The notes under the pieces: generated by a model
Seen by the model: only the letters and a program-made list of their open reading frames with translations
What the model was told of the DNA's origin: nothing
The model's database searches: none
In this document: positions 30,273 through 39,384 of the stretch, one piece after another
Layout of the letters: the number at the start of each line of letters is the position of its first letter
How positions within the stretch are numbered: the first letter of the stretch is position 1
Made by a program: the position numbers and the translations under genes
DNA from: Nitrosospira multiformis
GTDB lineage: Bacteria > Pseudomonadota > Gammaproteobacteria > Burkholderiales > Nitrosomonadaceae
Direction of reading: 5' to 3'
Length of the DNA stretch: 64,000 bases
Assembly (NCBI RefSeq): GCF_003050865.1
Contig: NZ_QAOK01000006.1
Location: forward strand, 62,001-126,000

Positions 30273-30908
30273 TTGAATTCTCACGCCAGTACATTGAAAA
30301 CTGTCACGCTTGCTTTTACCGGCGCATCCGGCATGCCCTATGGCATGCGCTTGCTGGAGCTGTTGCTCGCGGCCGGCGCCCGCGTGTACCTGATGTATTC
30401 GCAGGCAGCGCAGATCGTGGCACATCAGGAAATGCAGCTGGTATTGCCATCACGTGCCAGGGAAGCCGAGGAGCTGTTCAGTCGGCGTTTCAAGGTAGAA
30501 CAGGGCCAGTTACGCGTGTTCGGCCGGGAGGATTGGCTGGCTCCGGTTGCCTCCGGCTCCAATCCGGCTGATGCAATGGTGGTTTGCCCCTGCACCATGG
30601 GTACGCTTGCTGCAATTGCCGCGGGAATGAGCCAAAAGCTGATCGAGCGTTCAGCGGATGTAATGCTGAAGGAAAACCGCAAGCTCATCCTCGTACCCAG
30701 GGAGACGCCGTTTTCCGCCATTCACCTCGAAAATATGCTGAAGCTTGCGCGCAGCGGCGCCATAATCCTTCCGCCCAATCCCGGCTTCTATCATCATCCC
30801 CAAGACATCCACGACATGGTGGACTTTGTAGTGGCGCGTATCCTTGATCATGTGGGAGTCACCCATACGCTCATGCCGCGCTGGGGCGAAGAAAATACAG
30901 CGGAGTGA
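30273..30908 (+). CDS. ubiX: Flavin prenyltransferase UbiX
   Basis: A 211-residue UbiX/Pad1 family enzyme. AFTGASGMPYGMRLLELLL at the N-terminus binds FMN, and VVCPCTMGTLAAIAAGMS and LVPRETPFSAIHLENML are family hallmarks. It makes prenylated FMN for the decarboxylase UbiD in ubiquinone synthesis. It is convergent with the folate cyclo-ligase gene, 30 bp away. Confidence 0.95.
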   Translation: MNSHASTLKTVTLAFTGASGMPYGMRLLELLLAAGARVYLMYSQAAQIVAHQEMQLVLPSRAREAEELFSRRFKVEQGQLRVFGREDWLAPVASGSNPADAMVVCPCTMGTLAAIAAGMSQKLIERSADVMLKENRKLILVPRETPFSAIHLENMLKLARSGAIILPPNPGFYHHPQDIHDMVDFVVARILDHVGVTHTLMPRWGEENTAE

Positions 30909-30938
30909 TCCCGGTTTGCGAGTTCCCGTGCCGATGAA

Positions 30939-31595
30939 CTATTCAACTATCCGTAAGTCTCCCGAATTTTCCCTGGTGAGAATATCGGCGCACTGGCCAA
31001 CAGAAACGGGTTTCAATCCCGTGTGTGTTGCATGATAAATTCCCGCCTCGGTGACAACGAAGTCCATTGGAATATCATGTGTATGGGGATGCAAATTTTC
31101 CAGGCGGAGAATTTCGAACGCAACACCGATAGCGAGTGGACGCGGGTTCATGGCGGCTAGCGTACGATCGAAATAACCGCTGCCGTACCCCAGGCGAAAA
31201 CCAAGTTTGTCGAAGCCGATCATGGGGATGATCAAGGCATCCACTGTTACCAGATCGGTATTGTCAGGTACCGGAATATCATAAGCGCCAATTTTCATGG
31301 GCGCTCCCCCCCACCACTTGCGGAAACGGAGTGGCTCATGTTTATTCACTACCTCGGGGAGCGCCAGCGTGGCGCCATGTGCCTGTAAAAAATCCATCAA
31401 CGGGCGTGGATCGTATTCGCCTCGGTGAGGCCAGCAAAACCCGACAGTACCTGTCCGTAGCGTGAGAAAGCCTTGTTCCAGGAGTGCGGTGATGGCGGCG
31501 CTCCAGCGACGATGGTCGGCTTCCTCTATGCATTCCCTGGCCACCATCAGTTCCGCGCGCTGGTGCCTTCTCCAGTCCTTCCAGTTATTCATCAT
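30939..31595 (-). CDS. 5-formyltetrahydrofolate cyclo-ligase
   Basis: A 218-residue protein from an ATG at 31595 (MMNNWKDWRRHQR); an upstream in-frame start at 31646 would run further into mutY. The family motif GFDKLGFRLGYGSGYFDRTL provides the substrate and ATP site. The N-terminal basic R..RR residues are also typical. It converts 5-formyl-THF to 5,10-methenyl-THF using ATP. It overlaps or abuts the 3' end of mutY, so the genes are probably co-transcribed. Confidence 0.92.
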   Translation of the reverse strand: MMNNWKDWRRHQRAELMVARECIEEADHRRWSAAITALLEQGFLTLRTGTVGFCWPHRGEYDPRPLMDFLQAHGATLALPEVVNKHEPLRFRKWWGGAPMKIGAYDIPVPDNTDLVTVDALIIPMIGFDKLGFRLGYGSGYFDRTLAAMNPRPLAIGVAFEILRLENLHPHTHDIPMDFVVTEAGIYHATHTGLKPVSVGQCADILTRENSGDLRIVE

Positions 31596-31617
31596 TGTTT
31601 CGAATATATGCTCGCTG

Positions 31618-32769
31618 TCAGTTATCTGCCATAGCCAGAATTTCAAGCGGCTCGATCTGAGATGTATATTGTAGAAGCACTTTCCTCACCGGGGAGGGAA
31701 TGGCGGCTTTCAGCGCGTCCTCAGGCATCATCCATACCCACTGATTCCCGGGCTGCGATAAGGCCTCGGGTGACAAATGGCCCGGCGAGCGGGAAATGAC
31801 CTGCAGGATGAGCGGGTAAATCCACAATCTGAAGTGGGTAAAGGTGTGAGCGAACACTTCCATCCGTGATATTAGCCGCACATTTATCCCCAGCTGCATG
31901 CAGTATTCAATCACATTCTCATTCACCTGCATCTCCGGCAAGCTCCACAGCGCACCCCAGATCCCCGCGCTCGGCCGTTTTTCCAACAGGATTTTGCCCT
32001 GTGCCACCACCAGCAGCAGCGCCGCTTCCCTTTCCGGCAATATCTTCCTCGGCCGAGGGGTGGGCAGGCTGCCGACGCAGTTATCCCTGAACGCAATACA
32101 CTCCGGGCGAAGCGGGCATGAGCCGCACCTGGGGTGAGCGCGGGTACAGATGGTCGCACCCAGATCCATCAGCGCCTGAGTATAGTCTTCGATATCGCGT
32201 TCGATCGGGCTCTCATCTCTCTTTGGCAGCAATGCTTCCGCTATTTGCCACAACTGCGTTTCCACGTGCTTTTCGCCCGGATAACCCTCGATTCCGAAGC
32301 AGCGTGAAAAAATGCGTTTCACGTTACCGTCGAGGATGGCCGCCCGCTTTCCGAACGCGAATACCCCAATTGCCGCAGCGGTGGAGCGTCCGACCCCCGG
32401 AAGCTGACGAATGACCTCAACCTGCTCGGGAAAAGTGCCGCCGTGCTCACTCATAATCCGCTGCGCCGCTTTATGCAGATTCCTCGCACGCGAGTAGTAG
32501 CCCAACCCGCTCCACTGTGCCATTACCTCATCCAGCGATGCCGAGGCAAGACTTTGCATGTCGGGGAAGCATTGCAGAAATCGCCGGTAATAGGGAATGA
32601 CTGTTCCCACCTGCGTTTGCTGCAGCATGATTTCCGAGAGCCAGACGCGATAGGCGTCACGCGTGTTCTGCCAGGGCAGATGATGACGGCCATGCTGGCG
32701 TTGCCAGTGGATGAGCCTGATGGCGAAAAAATTCGAAATAGAATCCGAAATATCTCCTCCCGCGCTCAT
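31618..32769 (-). CDS. mutY: A/G-specific adenine DNA glycosylase
   Basis: A 383-residue MutY that removes adenine mispaired with 8-oxoguanine. Catalytic Glu46 is in LSEIMLQQTQV, the HhH loop is LPGVGRSTAAAI (123-134), and Asp147 is in AAILDGNV. The [4Fe-4S] cysteines are C208, C215, C218 and C224. A Nudix-like C-terminal domain (about 240-365) recognises 8-oxoG. Its ATG shares one base with the TGA of the shortened asmA gene (sequence TGATG at 32767-32771). Confidence 0.95.
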   Translation of the reverse strand: MSAGGDISDSISNFFAIRLIHWQRQHGRHHLPWQNTRDAYRVWLSEIMLQQTQVGTVIPYYRRFLQCFPDMQSLASASLDEVMAQWSGLGYYSRARNLHKAAQRIMSEHGGTFPEQVEVIRQLPGVGRSTAAAIGVFAFGKRAAILDGNVKRIFSRCFGIEGYPGEKHVETQLWQIAEALLPKRDESPIERDIEDYTQALMDLGATICTRAHPRCGSCPLRPECIAFRDNCVGSLPTPRPRKILPEREAALLLVVAQGKILLEKRPSAGIWGALWSLPEMQVNENVIEYCMQLGINVRLISRMEVFAHTFTHFRLWIYPLILQVISRSPGHLSPEALSQPGNQWVWMMPEDALKAAIPSPVRKVLLQYTSQIEPLEILAMADN

Positions 32770-34292
32770 CAGGGCCGTATGTCCACTCTGACCCTCGATG
32801 CCGTGAAGTCACCCGCCTTCAATACGCCTACCCGAATCGACCCTTCCATGTTCAAGCCCTCCAGATTATCCAGCACGTTTAATTCGAATGAGCGCTCCGC
32901 GCGACCGGCTTTTTGCTGCTGCCCATCTTGTTGTCGCGGCGAAAAGCGATCCAGATTCAGTTCATCGATATTCACTTCAAAGGCGAGGTACGGTGGAATG
33001 AGGCTGCTTGCCGAAAATTTCGCCGCGATATTACTGTCTGCCATGGTTCCGTTCAGCTTTGCCCACGCATTGCCGGTCAAGCCGTCGAGGGAGGCGCTGC
33101 CGGAAAGGTTTCCTTGAATGCCATGCGCGGGGAGATTTGCACCCTTCGCCTCAATTCCTGCTTTCAACTCCGCCAGACTCAGCCAAAGCGCCGCGATATT
33201 GCCGCCAAGTGGCGAGGAAAAATGGGCCTTTACAACCCGACCTTCGTTTTCTGATTCCAGGTCAGCCCTGAACACTTCACTCCGAAAATCCGTCAGGGTG
33301 CCCTGTATCGACGAAAGAGAAAACTTTCCGCTGATCAGGCTATGGGACCCGTTAATTTTTGCCACTCCCAAAATTTTGTCTGTGGTCAGTTTCTGTCCCT
33401 TCAAGCCCAAATGGGCGGCATTCACCCCAATATTAAAACTGCTGTCAACGCTCCTTATCCCGGTATCGAAGGTGAATTCATCGGCGCTAAATTCCCCTCC
33501 TTCCTCCAAAAGGCTGGCAGAAAAATTTCCGCTGGATTGGATGAACAACCGGCCTGTGTCCGGAAGCTGAGCCTCGGCAACAAGCTTCATCCCACTGAGC
33601 GCGAAATACTGCCTTTGTGCGTTCAAAGTCAGGTGAAAACGCACACGGGTTGCCATATCGACTTCGGGACGCTCAGGATGAGCTATGTTAAAAGTCAATT
33701 CCACCTTGCTGCGAATTGCATCACCTACCGCATCTGCTCGTTCGTCCGCCCGGTCGGCTTCCAGTTCAATGTTCCTGAATACGAAATGCGTGTCGCTGCC
33801 TTCATCACGAAGGGCAAGCATGGTTTTTTCCATACGTACCCGCCCAATATCGAATCGGAAGCGTTCCTGTTGCTCCTCGCTCCTGATCAGATCATCGATG
33901 TTCGTGCTGCCATCGGAAAAACGGATCAGATTGGCTGCCAGCCCTGTGATGTTGATTTCATCCAGCACCAGTTCCTTTCGAAGCAATGGCAGGATTTCGA
34001 AAGAAACGTGAACCTTCTCTATGTTCGCGAATTCGTCGTCATTGTTATGTTCACTGAGGGAAAGCCTGGCGAATTCCACGCCAGGACTGGGAAAGAACGC
34101 AAGCGTGATGGGACCATCCAGCCTGAGCCGCCGCTCCTTTTTCTCTTTCACCAGCCGGATGATCTCCGGCTTATATGCATTGGGATCAAAAATGACGACA
34201 ATATAAATGATGCTGCCCAGCAGCAGAATCGTTAAGCCGGCAAACAGGAAAAGGAAAAAAGCACCTTTGGTACAGCGGGGGTAGCGGTTCAT
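32769..34292 (-). CDS. AsmA family envelope-biogenesis protein, apparently C-terminally shortened
   Basis: A 507-residue protein with one N-terminal transmembrane helix (residues 11-34) and an AsmA domain (DPNAYKPEIIRLVKEKKERR, then beta-rich repeats). AsmA-type proteins are bridge-like lipid-transfer proteins of the Gram-negative envelope. Family members usually continue for another 100-200 residues past the segment VGVLKAGDFTASRVRVDIR found here. This one stops two residues after it, exactly at the mutY start. That suggests a deletion fused the gene to mutY. Its start lies 13 bp after the tRNA-Gly 3' end. Confidence 0.88.
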   Translation of the reverse strand: MNRYPRCTKGAFFLFLFAGLTILLLGSIIYIVVIFDPNAYKPEIIRLVKEKKERRLRLDGPITLAFFPSPGVEFARLSLSEHNNDDEFANIEKVHVSFEILPLLRKELVLDEINITGLAANLIRFSDGSTNIDDLIRSEEQQERFRFDIGRVRMEKTMLALRDEGSDTHFVFRNIELEADRADERADAVGDAIRSKVELTFNIAHPERPEVDMATRVRFHLTLNAQRQYFALSGMKLVAEAQLPDTGRLFIQSSGNFSASLLEEGGEFSADEFTFDTGIRSVDSSFNIGVNAAHLGLKGQKLTTDKILGVAKINGSHSLISGKFSLSSIQGTLTDFRSEVFRADLESENEGRVVKAHFSSPLGGNIAALWLSLAELKAGIEAKGANLPAHGIQGNLSGSASLDGLTGNAWAKLNGTMADSNIAAKFSASSLIPPYLAFEVNIDELNLDRFSPRQQDGQQQKAGRAERSFELNVLDNLEGLNMEGSIRVGVLKAGDFTASRVRVDIRP

Positions 34293-34305
34293 AGGCGGGG
34301 AAAGA

Positions 34306-34379
34306 TGGAGCGGGTGAAGGGAATCGAACCCTCGTCGTAAGCTTGGGAAGCTTCTGCTCTGCCATTGAGCTACACCCGC
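34306..34379 (-). tRNA. tRNA-Gly (anticodon CCC)
   Basis: The minus strand folds as a complete cloverleaf. The 7-bp acceptor is GCGGGTG/CACCCGC, and the D arm has GCTC/GAGC. The anticodon loop TTCCCAA gives CCC, and the T arm has GGTTCGATTCC. The discriminator is U, followed by an encoded CCA. The first anticodon-stem pair (G27-A43) looks mismatched. It reads GGG codons. Confidence 0.95.
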
Positions 34380-34392
34380 CGCATAGCTGCGG

Positions 34393-34425
34393 ATTATACG
34401 GAAACTAAGCCATAAATGGCAGTGG
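34393..34425 (-). promoter_or_regulatory. Candidate promoter for tRNA-Gly (and asmA)
   Basis: On the minus strand a perfect TATAAT (34393-34398) lies about 13 bp upstream of the tRNA 5' end. A weak -35 (CTGCCA-like) sits 17-18 bp further upstream. Because only 13 bp separate the tRNA from asmA, this promoter may also drive asmA and mutY. Confidence 0.45.
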
Positions 34426-34480
34426 CGGTTCCCTTATTCGCAACCAGGTTCTTCATCCAGGTGCGCCAAGCTCTTCCTTG

Positions 34481-34513
34481 CCGTTCGCCCTGAGCGACTC
34501 GAAGGTCGAACGG
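34481..34513. repeat. REP-like inverted repeat of the CCGTTCG...CGAACGG class
   Basis: A 33-bp element opens with CCGTTCGCCCTGAGC and closes with TCGAAGGTCGAACGG. It has perfect 7-bp outer arms. Sequences of this form are dispersed in many beta- and gammaproteobacterial genomes as short palindromic repeats (recalled pattern, not searched here). Confidence 0.55.
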
Positions 34514-34648
34514 TATTCAGGTATGCTCCTCAAGGGGGCGGAGGACTAACGGGATAACAGGGCGTCGAGACCCGTTTTCTGAATCCCTGTCTGCAATCCT
34601 GATGAATATCGGGTTTCAGCCGGAGTCGACTAGGAGGTAGCTGCGCCG

Positions 34649-34664
34649 TATAATTCAAATTATA
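34649..34664. promoter_or_regulatory. AT-rich palindrome containing a TATAAT box upstream of thiS
   Basis: TATAATT and its exact reverse complement AATTATA are separated by 2 bp. The left arm is a consensus -10 box about 75 bp before thiS; no good -35 is visible. It could be a promoter, an operator, or both. No THI-box riboswitch was seen in the leader. Confidence 0.35.
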
Positions 34665-34728
34665 AAATACGCATATTGTGGAAAGCCAATTTTTGGGCCA
34701 GCATTTTTGCTGAACGACTCCTTGGAAA

Positions 34729-34971
34729 ATGATACAACTTATAGTCAATGGCGAACCCCAGGTTGTTCCCTCCCCGGATTCGGGGGCTGATTCAGGGACA
34801 ACGAATGACGCAAGACTGAACATCAGGCAATTACTGGAGCACATGGGGTTGCAGGGCAAGCGGATCGCGATCGAGCGCAACGGTGAAATCGTACCGCGCA
34901 GCCAATTCGACCAGCCGATGCTTGCAAATGGCGACAAGCTTGAAATTGTCGTTGCCGTAGGTGGAGGATAA
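34729..34971 (+). CDS. thiS: Thiamine biosynthesis sulfur carrier ThiS
   Basis: An 80-residue ubiquitin-fold protein ending in the diagnostic VVAVGGG. Its C-terminal Gly-Gly is adenylated and thiocarboxylated to donate sulfur to the thiazole ring. It carries an insertion of about 15 residues ([13 protein letters not shown]) early on compared with the ~66-residue E. coli protein. It ends 4 bp before the thiG ATG. Confidence 0.93.
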   Translation: MIQLIVNGEPQVVPSPDSGADSGTTNDARLNIRQLLEHMGLQGKRIAIERNGEIVPRSQFDQPMLANGDKLEIVVAVGGG

Positions 34972-34975
34972 GCAC

Positions 34976-35770
34976 ATGGACAATCTTGTCATTGCAGGTA
35001 AAGCTTATTCTTCACGCCTCCTGGTGGGCACCGGAAAATATAAGGATTTTGACGAGACGCGCACCGCTGTGGACGCCAGTGGCGCAGAAATCATTACCGT
35101 GGCGATCCGCAGAACCAACCTCGGCCAGAACCCGGAAGAGCCCAGCCTGCTCGATGTGCTGCCGCCATCGCAATATACGCTGCTACCCAATACAGCCGGA
35201 TGCTATACGGTGGAGGATGCAGTAAGAACCTTGCGCCTTGCGCGCGAATTGCTGGACGGTCATACCCTGGTGAAGCTGGAGGTCCTGGGTGATCCAAAAA
35301 CACTCTATCCCAACATCGTTGAAACCCTCAAGGCAGCCGAGATTCTGATCAAGGAGGGTTTCCAGGTCATGGTCTATACGTCGGATGACCCTATTGCCGC
35401 CAGGCAACTGGAAGAGATCGGCTGCATCGCGATCATGCCGTTGGCATCCCTGATCGGTTCCGGCATGGGTATCCTCAATCCGTGGAACCTGCAGATCATC
35501 ATCGAAAACGCCAAAGTCCCGGTCATTGTGGATGCCGGTGTGGGTACGGCGTCGGACGCGGCGATTGCAATGGAACTGGGCTGCGACGGCGTGCTCATGA
35601 ATACGGCCATTGCTGCCGCGCAAAATCCGGTGCTGATGGCGTCAGCGATGAAAAAAGCGGTTGAAGCGGGGCGCGAAGCATATCTCGCCGGCCGGATGCC
35701 GAAAAAGCTGTACAGTGCAAGTCCCAGTTCTCCGGTGGAGGGGGTTATCGGAAACATGTCAGGGAAATAA
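34976..35770 (+). CDS. thiG: Thiazole synthase
   Basis: A 264-residue ThiG. The TIM-barrel contains the Schiff-base Lys in LVKLEVLGD, and the phosphate-binding loop is [19 protein letters not shown]. It builds the thiazole phosphate from ThiS thiocarboxylate, dehydroglycine and DXP. The ATG at 34976 has GGAGG 9 bases upstream; a GTG at 34961 overlapping thiS is a weaker alternative. It forms an operon with thiS and probably trmB. Confidence 0.95.
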   Translation: MDNLVIAGKAYSSRLLVGTGKYKDFDETRTAVDASGAEIITVAIRRTNLGQNPEEPSLLDVLPPSQYTLLPNTAGCYTVEDAVRTLRLARELLDGHTLVKLEVLGDPKTLYPNIVETLKAAEILIKEGFQVMVYTSDDPIAARQLEEIGCIAIMPLASLIGSGMGILNPWNLQIIIENAKVPVIVDAGVGTASDAAIAMELGCDGVLMNTAIAAAQNPVLMASAMKKAVEAGREAYLAGRMPKKLYSASPSSPVEGVIGNMSGK

Positions 35771-35820
35771 GGACCGGAAAGGATTTTTCACCCCCCACCT
35801 GTCCTTTCCAGACATATCAA

Positions 35821-36510
35821 ATGGTTGAACATTCCCCCCATCGTTCCATCCGCAGCTTCGTTCTTCGCCAAGGACGCCTTTCAAACGCGCAGCGACGCGC
35901 CCATGAAACATTGATGCCGAAATACGGCATTCCTTATTCCGGGAAACTGCTTGAACTGGACCCTGTCTTCGGCAGAAGTGTGCCTAAATTCCTGGAGATC
36001 GGCTTCGGCATGGGCGAAACCACAGCGCTGATCGCGCAGACGCATCCGCAGAACGATTATTTAGCTGTTGAAGTCCACACGCCCGGCGTGGGCAGCCTGC
36101 TCAAGCAAGTGGAAGAACTGGGACTCACGAATATACGCATTATCCAGCACGATGTGGTTGAGGTCCTGCAACACGCTTTGCGTCCTGAGTGCCTGGATGG
36201 AGTGCACATTTTCTTTCCCGACCCGTGGCCCAAGGCGCGCCATCACAAGCGCCGGCTGATACAAGCGGAATTCGTTGCCCTGCTTTGCAGCCACCTGAAG
36301 CCCGGCGGGTATATCCACGTAGCGACCGACTGGGAGGATTATGCGGAGCAGATACTGAAGGTATTGAGCGGTGAACCGCATTTGACCAATACCGCGGTTG
36401 GTTATGCGCCGCGCCCGGAATATCGTCCAATGACCAAATTCGAGCAGCGGGGCTTGCGGCTGGGACACGGGGTCTGGGATGTGATATTTCGGAAAAAGCA
36501 GACCGGCTGA
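35821..36510 (+). CDS. trmB: tRNA (guanine-N7-)-methyltransferase
   Basis: A 229-residue SAM-dependent enzyme that modifies G46 in t[21 protein letters not shown] binds SAM, and [17 protein letters not shown] is the TrmB active-site signature. Its stop lies 6 bp from the convergent hemW stop. Confidence 0.95.
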   Translation: MVEHSPHRSIRSFVLRQGRLSNAQRRAHETLMPKYGIPYSGKLLELDPVFGRSVPKFLEIGFGMGETTALIAQTHPQNDYLAVEVHTPGVGSLLKQVEELGLTNIRIIQHDVVEVLQHALRPECLDGVHIFFPDPWPKARHHKRRLIQAEFVALLCSHLKPGGYIHVATDWEDYAEQILKVLSGEPHLTNTAVGYAPRPEYRPMTKFEQRGLRLGHGVWDVIFRKKQTG

Positions 36511-36516
36511 AGATGC

Positions 36517-37743
36517 TTATACCCGGCTTTGCCTGGGGAGGAAAATCTGCAGCAAATCGTTCAAAAACCGCCTGCCAGTCAGAGTAGGTGCGATGCGCTG
36601 AAAATCCCGTGTTATCAGTTGTCTCCGTTCCGCCACATCGAGCTGACGCTGGATGTGAGTGAGAGCCAGTCCTGTACGTTCAATGAACATTTGCGGGGCA
36701 AACCCATCGGTCAAGCGTAGTGCGTTCATCATGAATTCAAACGCGCGATCATTCCGTCCTACTTCGTGCTGCTCCATGATAGGGGGGTCAGATGATATTT
36801 CGGGTGCAGATTTGGCCAGATACTCCTTCGGCTGCCTGTAGCGCATCTGGCGCACTATCCTGTCCCGGAAGCTTATTTTGCTGTGCGCGCCGGCACCAAT
36901 CCCCAGATAATCTCCGAATAGCCAGTAGTTCATGTTATGACGGGATTCGCGTCCAGGCCGGGCAAAGGCCGACGTTTCATAATTTGCATAACCTTCCCGC
37001 GCAAGCGTCTGTTCGATCATTGCCTGCATGTCCGCCGTCAGCTCATCGTCGGGCAAGGAGGGCGGGTAACGATGAAACAATGTATTGGGTTCCAGGGTCA
37101 GATGATAAGCAGAAATATGCTGTAGGCCATAAGCAACGGCTGTCTCGATATCGTCCCGTGCTTCTTCCAGCGTCTGGCTTGGCAAGCCATACATCAGGTC
37201 GAGATTCACGTTGTCGAAGTTCTTTTGTGCGATTTCGACAGCGCGGCGGGCATCCTTGTCGTCGTGTATGCGGCCGAGTGATGTAAGGTGCCTGGCGTTG
37301 AAACTCTGAATGCCGATGGAGAGGCGATTGATCCCTGCGACTCGGAAATCCGCAAATTTTTGCGCCTCGAACGTTCCGGGATTGGCCTCCAGCGTTATTT
37401 CAGCCAGGTGCTCAAGCGGCAGCAAAGCCCTGACGGCGCCAAGAATCGCATCTATGGAGCGGGGACTGAACAAACTCGGCGTTCCACCCCCGAAAAAAAT
37501 ACTGATGACCTTTCGCCCCCATATCTGTGGCAGCGAAGCTTCCAGGTCGCGAATGAGGGCTGCTACATACTCGGCCTCCGGCATGCCGTCACTCCGGTCG
37601 CGAACTTCATAGGAGTTGAAGTCGCAATAGGGGCATTTTTTCATGCACCACGGAAGGTGGATGTAAAGACTCAGCGGGGGCAAAGACTTCAGCTGGAGGG
37701 CCTGAGAACCAAGAATCGCTGCGGGAGAAATAATTGCTGTCAT
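36517..37743 (-). CDS. hemW: Radical-SAM heme chaperone HemW (HemN-like)
   Basis: About 408 residues from the ATG at 37743; a TTG at 37761 is the alternative. The radical-SAM cluster motif CMKKCPYCDF has the CxxxCxxC spacing, followed by FFGGGTPSLF. HemW proteins insert heme into respiratory enzymes and lack the extra cysteine of true HemN. That Cys is absent here, so HemW is preferred over coproporphyrinogen dehydrogenase. It is followed on the minus strand by rdgB and rph upstream. Confidence 0.92.
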   Translation of the reverse strand: MTAIISPAAILGSQALQLKSLPPLSLYIHLPWCMKKCPYCDFNSYEVRDRSDGMPEAEYVAALIRDLEASLPQIWGRKVISIFFGGGTPSLFSPRSIDAILGAVRALLPLEHLAEITLEANPGTFEAQKFADFRVAGINRLSIGIQSFNARHLTSLGRIHDDKDARRAVEIAQKNFDNVNLDLMYGLPSQTLEEARDDIETAVAYGLQHISAYHLTLEPNTLFHRYPPSLPDDELTADMQAMIEQTLAREGYANYETSAFARPGRESRHNMNYWLFGDYLGIGAGAHSKISFRDRIVRQMRYRQPKEYLAKSAPEISSDPPIMEQHEVGRNDRAFEFMMNALRLTDGFAPQMFIERTGLALTHIQRQLDVAERRQLITRDFQRIAPTLTGRRFLNDLLQIFLPRQSRV

Positions 37744-37857
37744 GATGAATCGAAGAGACAAGCAAAAGGAGCCATTGTTTCAGCAATGGTTGAAATTGTC
37801 TTTCTCTTCTGTGTCTATAACGGTTGAATCCAAGTAGCAAGCAGGCAAGCAGGCAAA

Positions 37858-38451
37858 TCAGGGTTGTTCCTGCCTGATCCTCTCGACGAGTTGGGCAAGG
37901 ACTTTTCCCCGATGGCTGATCCGGTTTTTTTGCTCCATCGGCAGGTCCGCCGCCGTTTTGCCGAGGTCTGCCAGAAAAAAATAGGGATCGTAGCCGAAGC
38001 CCCCGCTACCCCGGGGATTCAACAGGATTTCTCCATGCCAGCTTCCATCGGCAATAATGGGTTGCGGATCTTCAGGATGCCGCAGCAGCACCATAACGCA
38101 GTAATAGTAGGCCCGACGGTCACTCTGGTTTCGCAGCGCCTCGACCAGCTTTTGATTGTTGCGTTCATCCGATTTAGGTTCCCCTGCATAACGCGCAGAT
38201 AAGATACCCGGCTTACCGCCAAGGATATTGACACAAATGCCGGAATCATCGGCGAGTGCTGGCAACCCGGTATTTTTACTGGCGTGACGTGCCTTAGCGA
38301 GCGCGTTTTCAACGAAAGTGCAATAAGGTTCCTCAGCTTCGGGAAAATCGAATGCCGACTGAGGCAGCACCTCGATTCCCAGAGGTTCCAGCAAGTGGCG
38401 AATTTCTCGCAGTTTGCCAGAATTATTGCTGGCAATGACCAGTCTTTGCAT
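37858..38451 (-). CDS. rdgB: dITP/XTP pyrophosphatase
   Basis: A 197-residue Ham1/RdgB family enzyme with IASNNSGKLREI at the start, ALADDSGICVNILGGKPG (metal and substrate site) and SHRGKVLAQL at the end. It hydrolyses dITP, XTP and ITP to keep non-canonical purines out of DNA. It lies 6 bp downstream of rph, a common pairing. Confidence 0.95.
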   Translation of the reverse strand: MQRLVIASNNSGKLREIRHLLEPLGIEVLPQSAFDFPEAEEPYCTFVENALAKARHASKNTGLPALADDSGICVNILGGKPGILSARYAGEPKSDERNNQKLVEALRNQSDRRAYYYCVMVLLRHPEDPQPIIADGSWHGEILLNPRGSGGFGYDPYFFLADLGKTAADLPMEQKNRISHRGKVLAQLVERIRQEQP

Positions 38452-38457
38452 ATCTGT

Positions 38458-39195
38458 CTATCTGTTCAATGCGTTTTTCTGAACCACGATCAATTCTCGT
38501 ATTCCCTGCTGCGCCAGATCCAGCATCATATCCAGATCATCCCGGCTGAAAGGCATGCCTTCGGCCGTCCCCTGCATTTCCACCAGGCCAAAGTCATCCG
38601 TCATGACGATATTCATGTCCGTATCGCAGCGCGAATCTTCCAGATAATCGAGGTCCAGCACTGGCACGCCCTCGTAGACACCCACTGAAACCGCTGCAAC
38701 ATGACCGGTGATTGGCGTGACTTCTATCGCCTGCTTGCGCAGCAGCGTTTCTACCGCATCATGCACTGCTACAAATGCGCCTGTGATGCTCGCCGTGCGA
38801 GTACCACCATCAGCCTGGATCACATCGCAATCCACCTGAATCGTGCGCTCCCCCAGTTTTGTCAAATCCATTACCGAGCGCAAGGCGCGCCCGATCAGCC
38901 GCTGAATTTCCATCGTCCTGCCGGACTGCTTGCCTTTGGCGGCTTCCCGCTGCATGCGCTCATTGGTAGAACGCGGCAACATCCCGTATTCTGCTGTGAG
39001 CCAACCCTGTCCCTTGCCCCGTAGAAAAGGAGGCACTTTTTCATCCACGCTCGCCGTACAGATTATCCGGGTATCTCCACATTCGATCAGCACCGAACCT
39101 TCCGCATGTCGAGTGTAATGCCGGGTAATCCCAACGGGGCGAAGTTGATCCGTGCGACGTTTACTGGGACGCATAAGTTGTAATATATCCTTCAC
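38458..39195 (-). CDS. rph: Ribonuclease PH
   Basis: A 245-residue phosphorolytic exoribonuclease trimming tRNA 3' ends. Family marks are RKTDQLRP-like [21 protein letters not shown] and [19 protein letters not shown] (phosphate and RNA binding). Its length is near the usual 238 residues. It is divergent from yicC, the arrangement common in proteobacteria. Confidence 0.95.
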   Translation of the reverse strand: MKDILQLMRPSKRRTDQLRPVGITRHYTRHAEGSVLIECGDTRIICTASVDEKVPPFLRGKGQGWLTAEYGMLPRSTNERMQREAAKGKQSGRTMEIQRLIGRALRSVMDLTKLGERTIQVDCDVIQADGGTRTASITGAFVAVHDAVETLLRKQAIEVTPITGHVAAVSVGVYEGVPVLDLDYLEDSRCDTDMNIVMTDDFGLVEMQGTAEGMPFSRDDLDMMLDLAQQGIRELIVVQKNALNR

Positions 39196-39384
39196 TGTTA
39201 GTTGAGCGGTGATACATCACCGGATAAGTCGAACGCGCATGCCGCCTTTCGATTGCACGGAAACGCTGATTCGTTTCCTTTGGATGCAGCGACGATATGC
39301 GATAATGCCGTAAGCCCGCAATTTTAACGCATCAAGGACCTTCGAGTGGATGATCGAGTGGAAGAGTTAGCCAGGATCTGCAGC

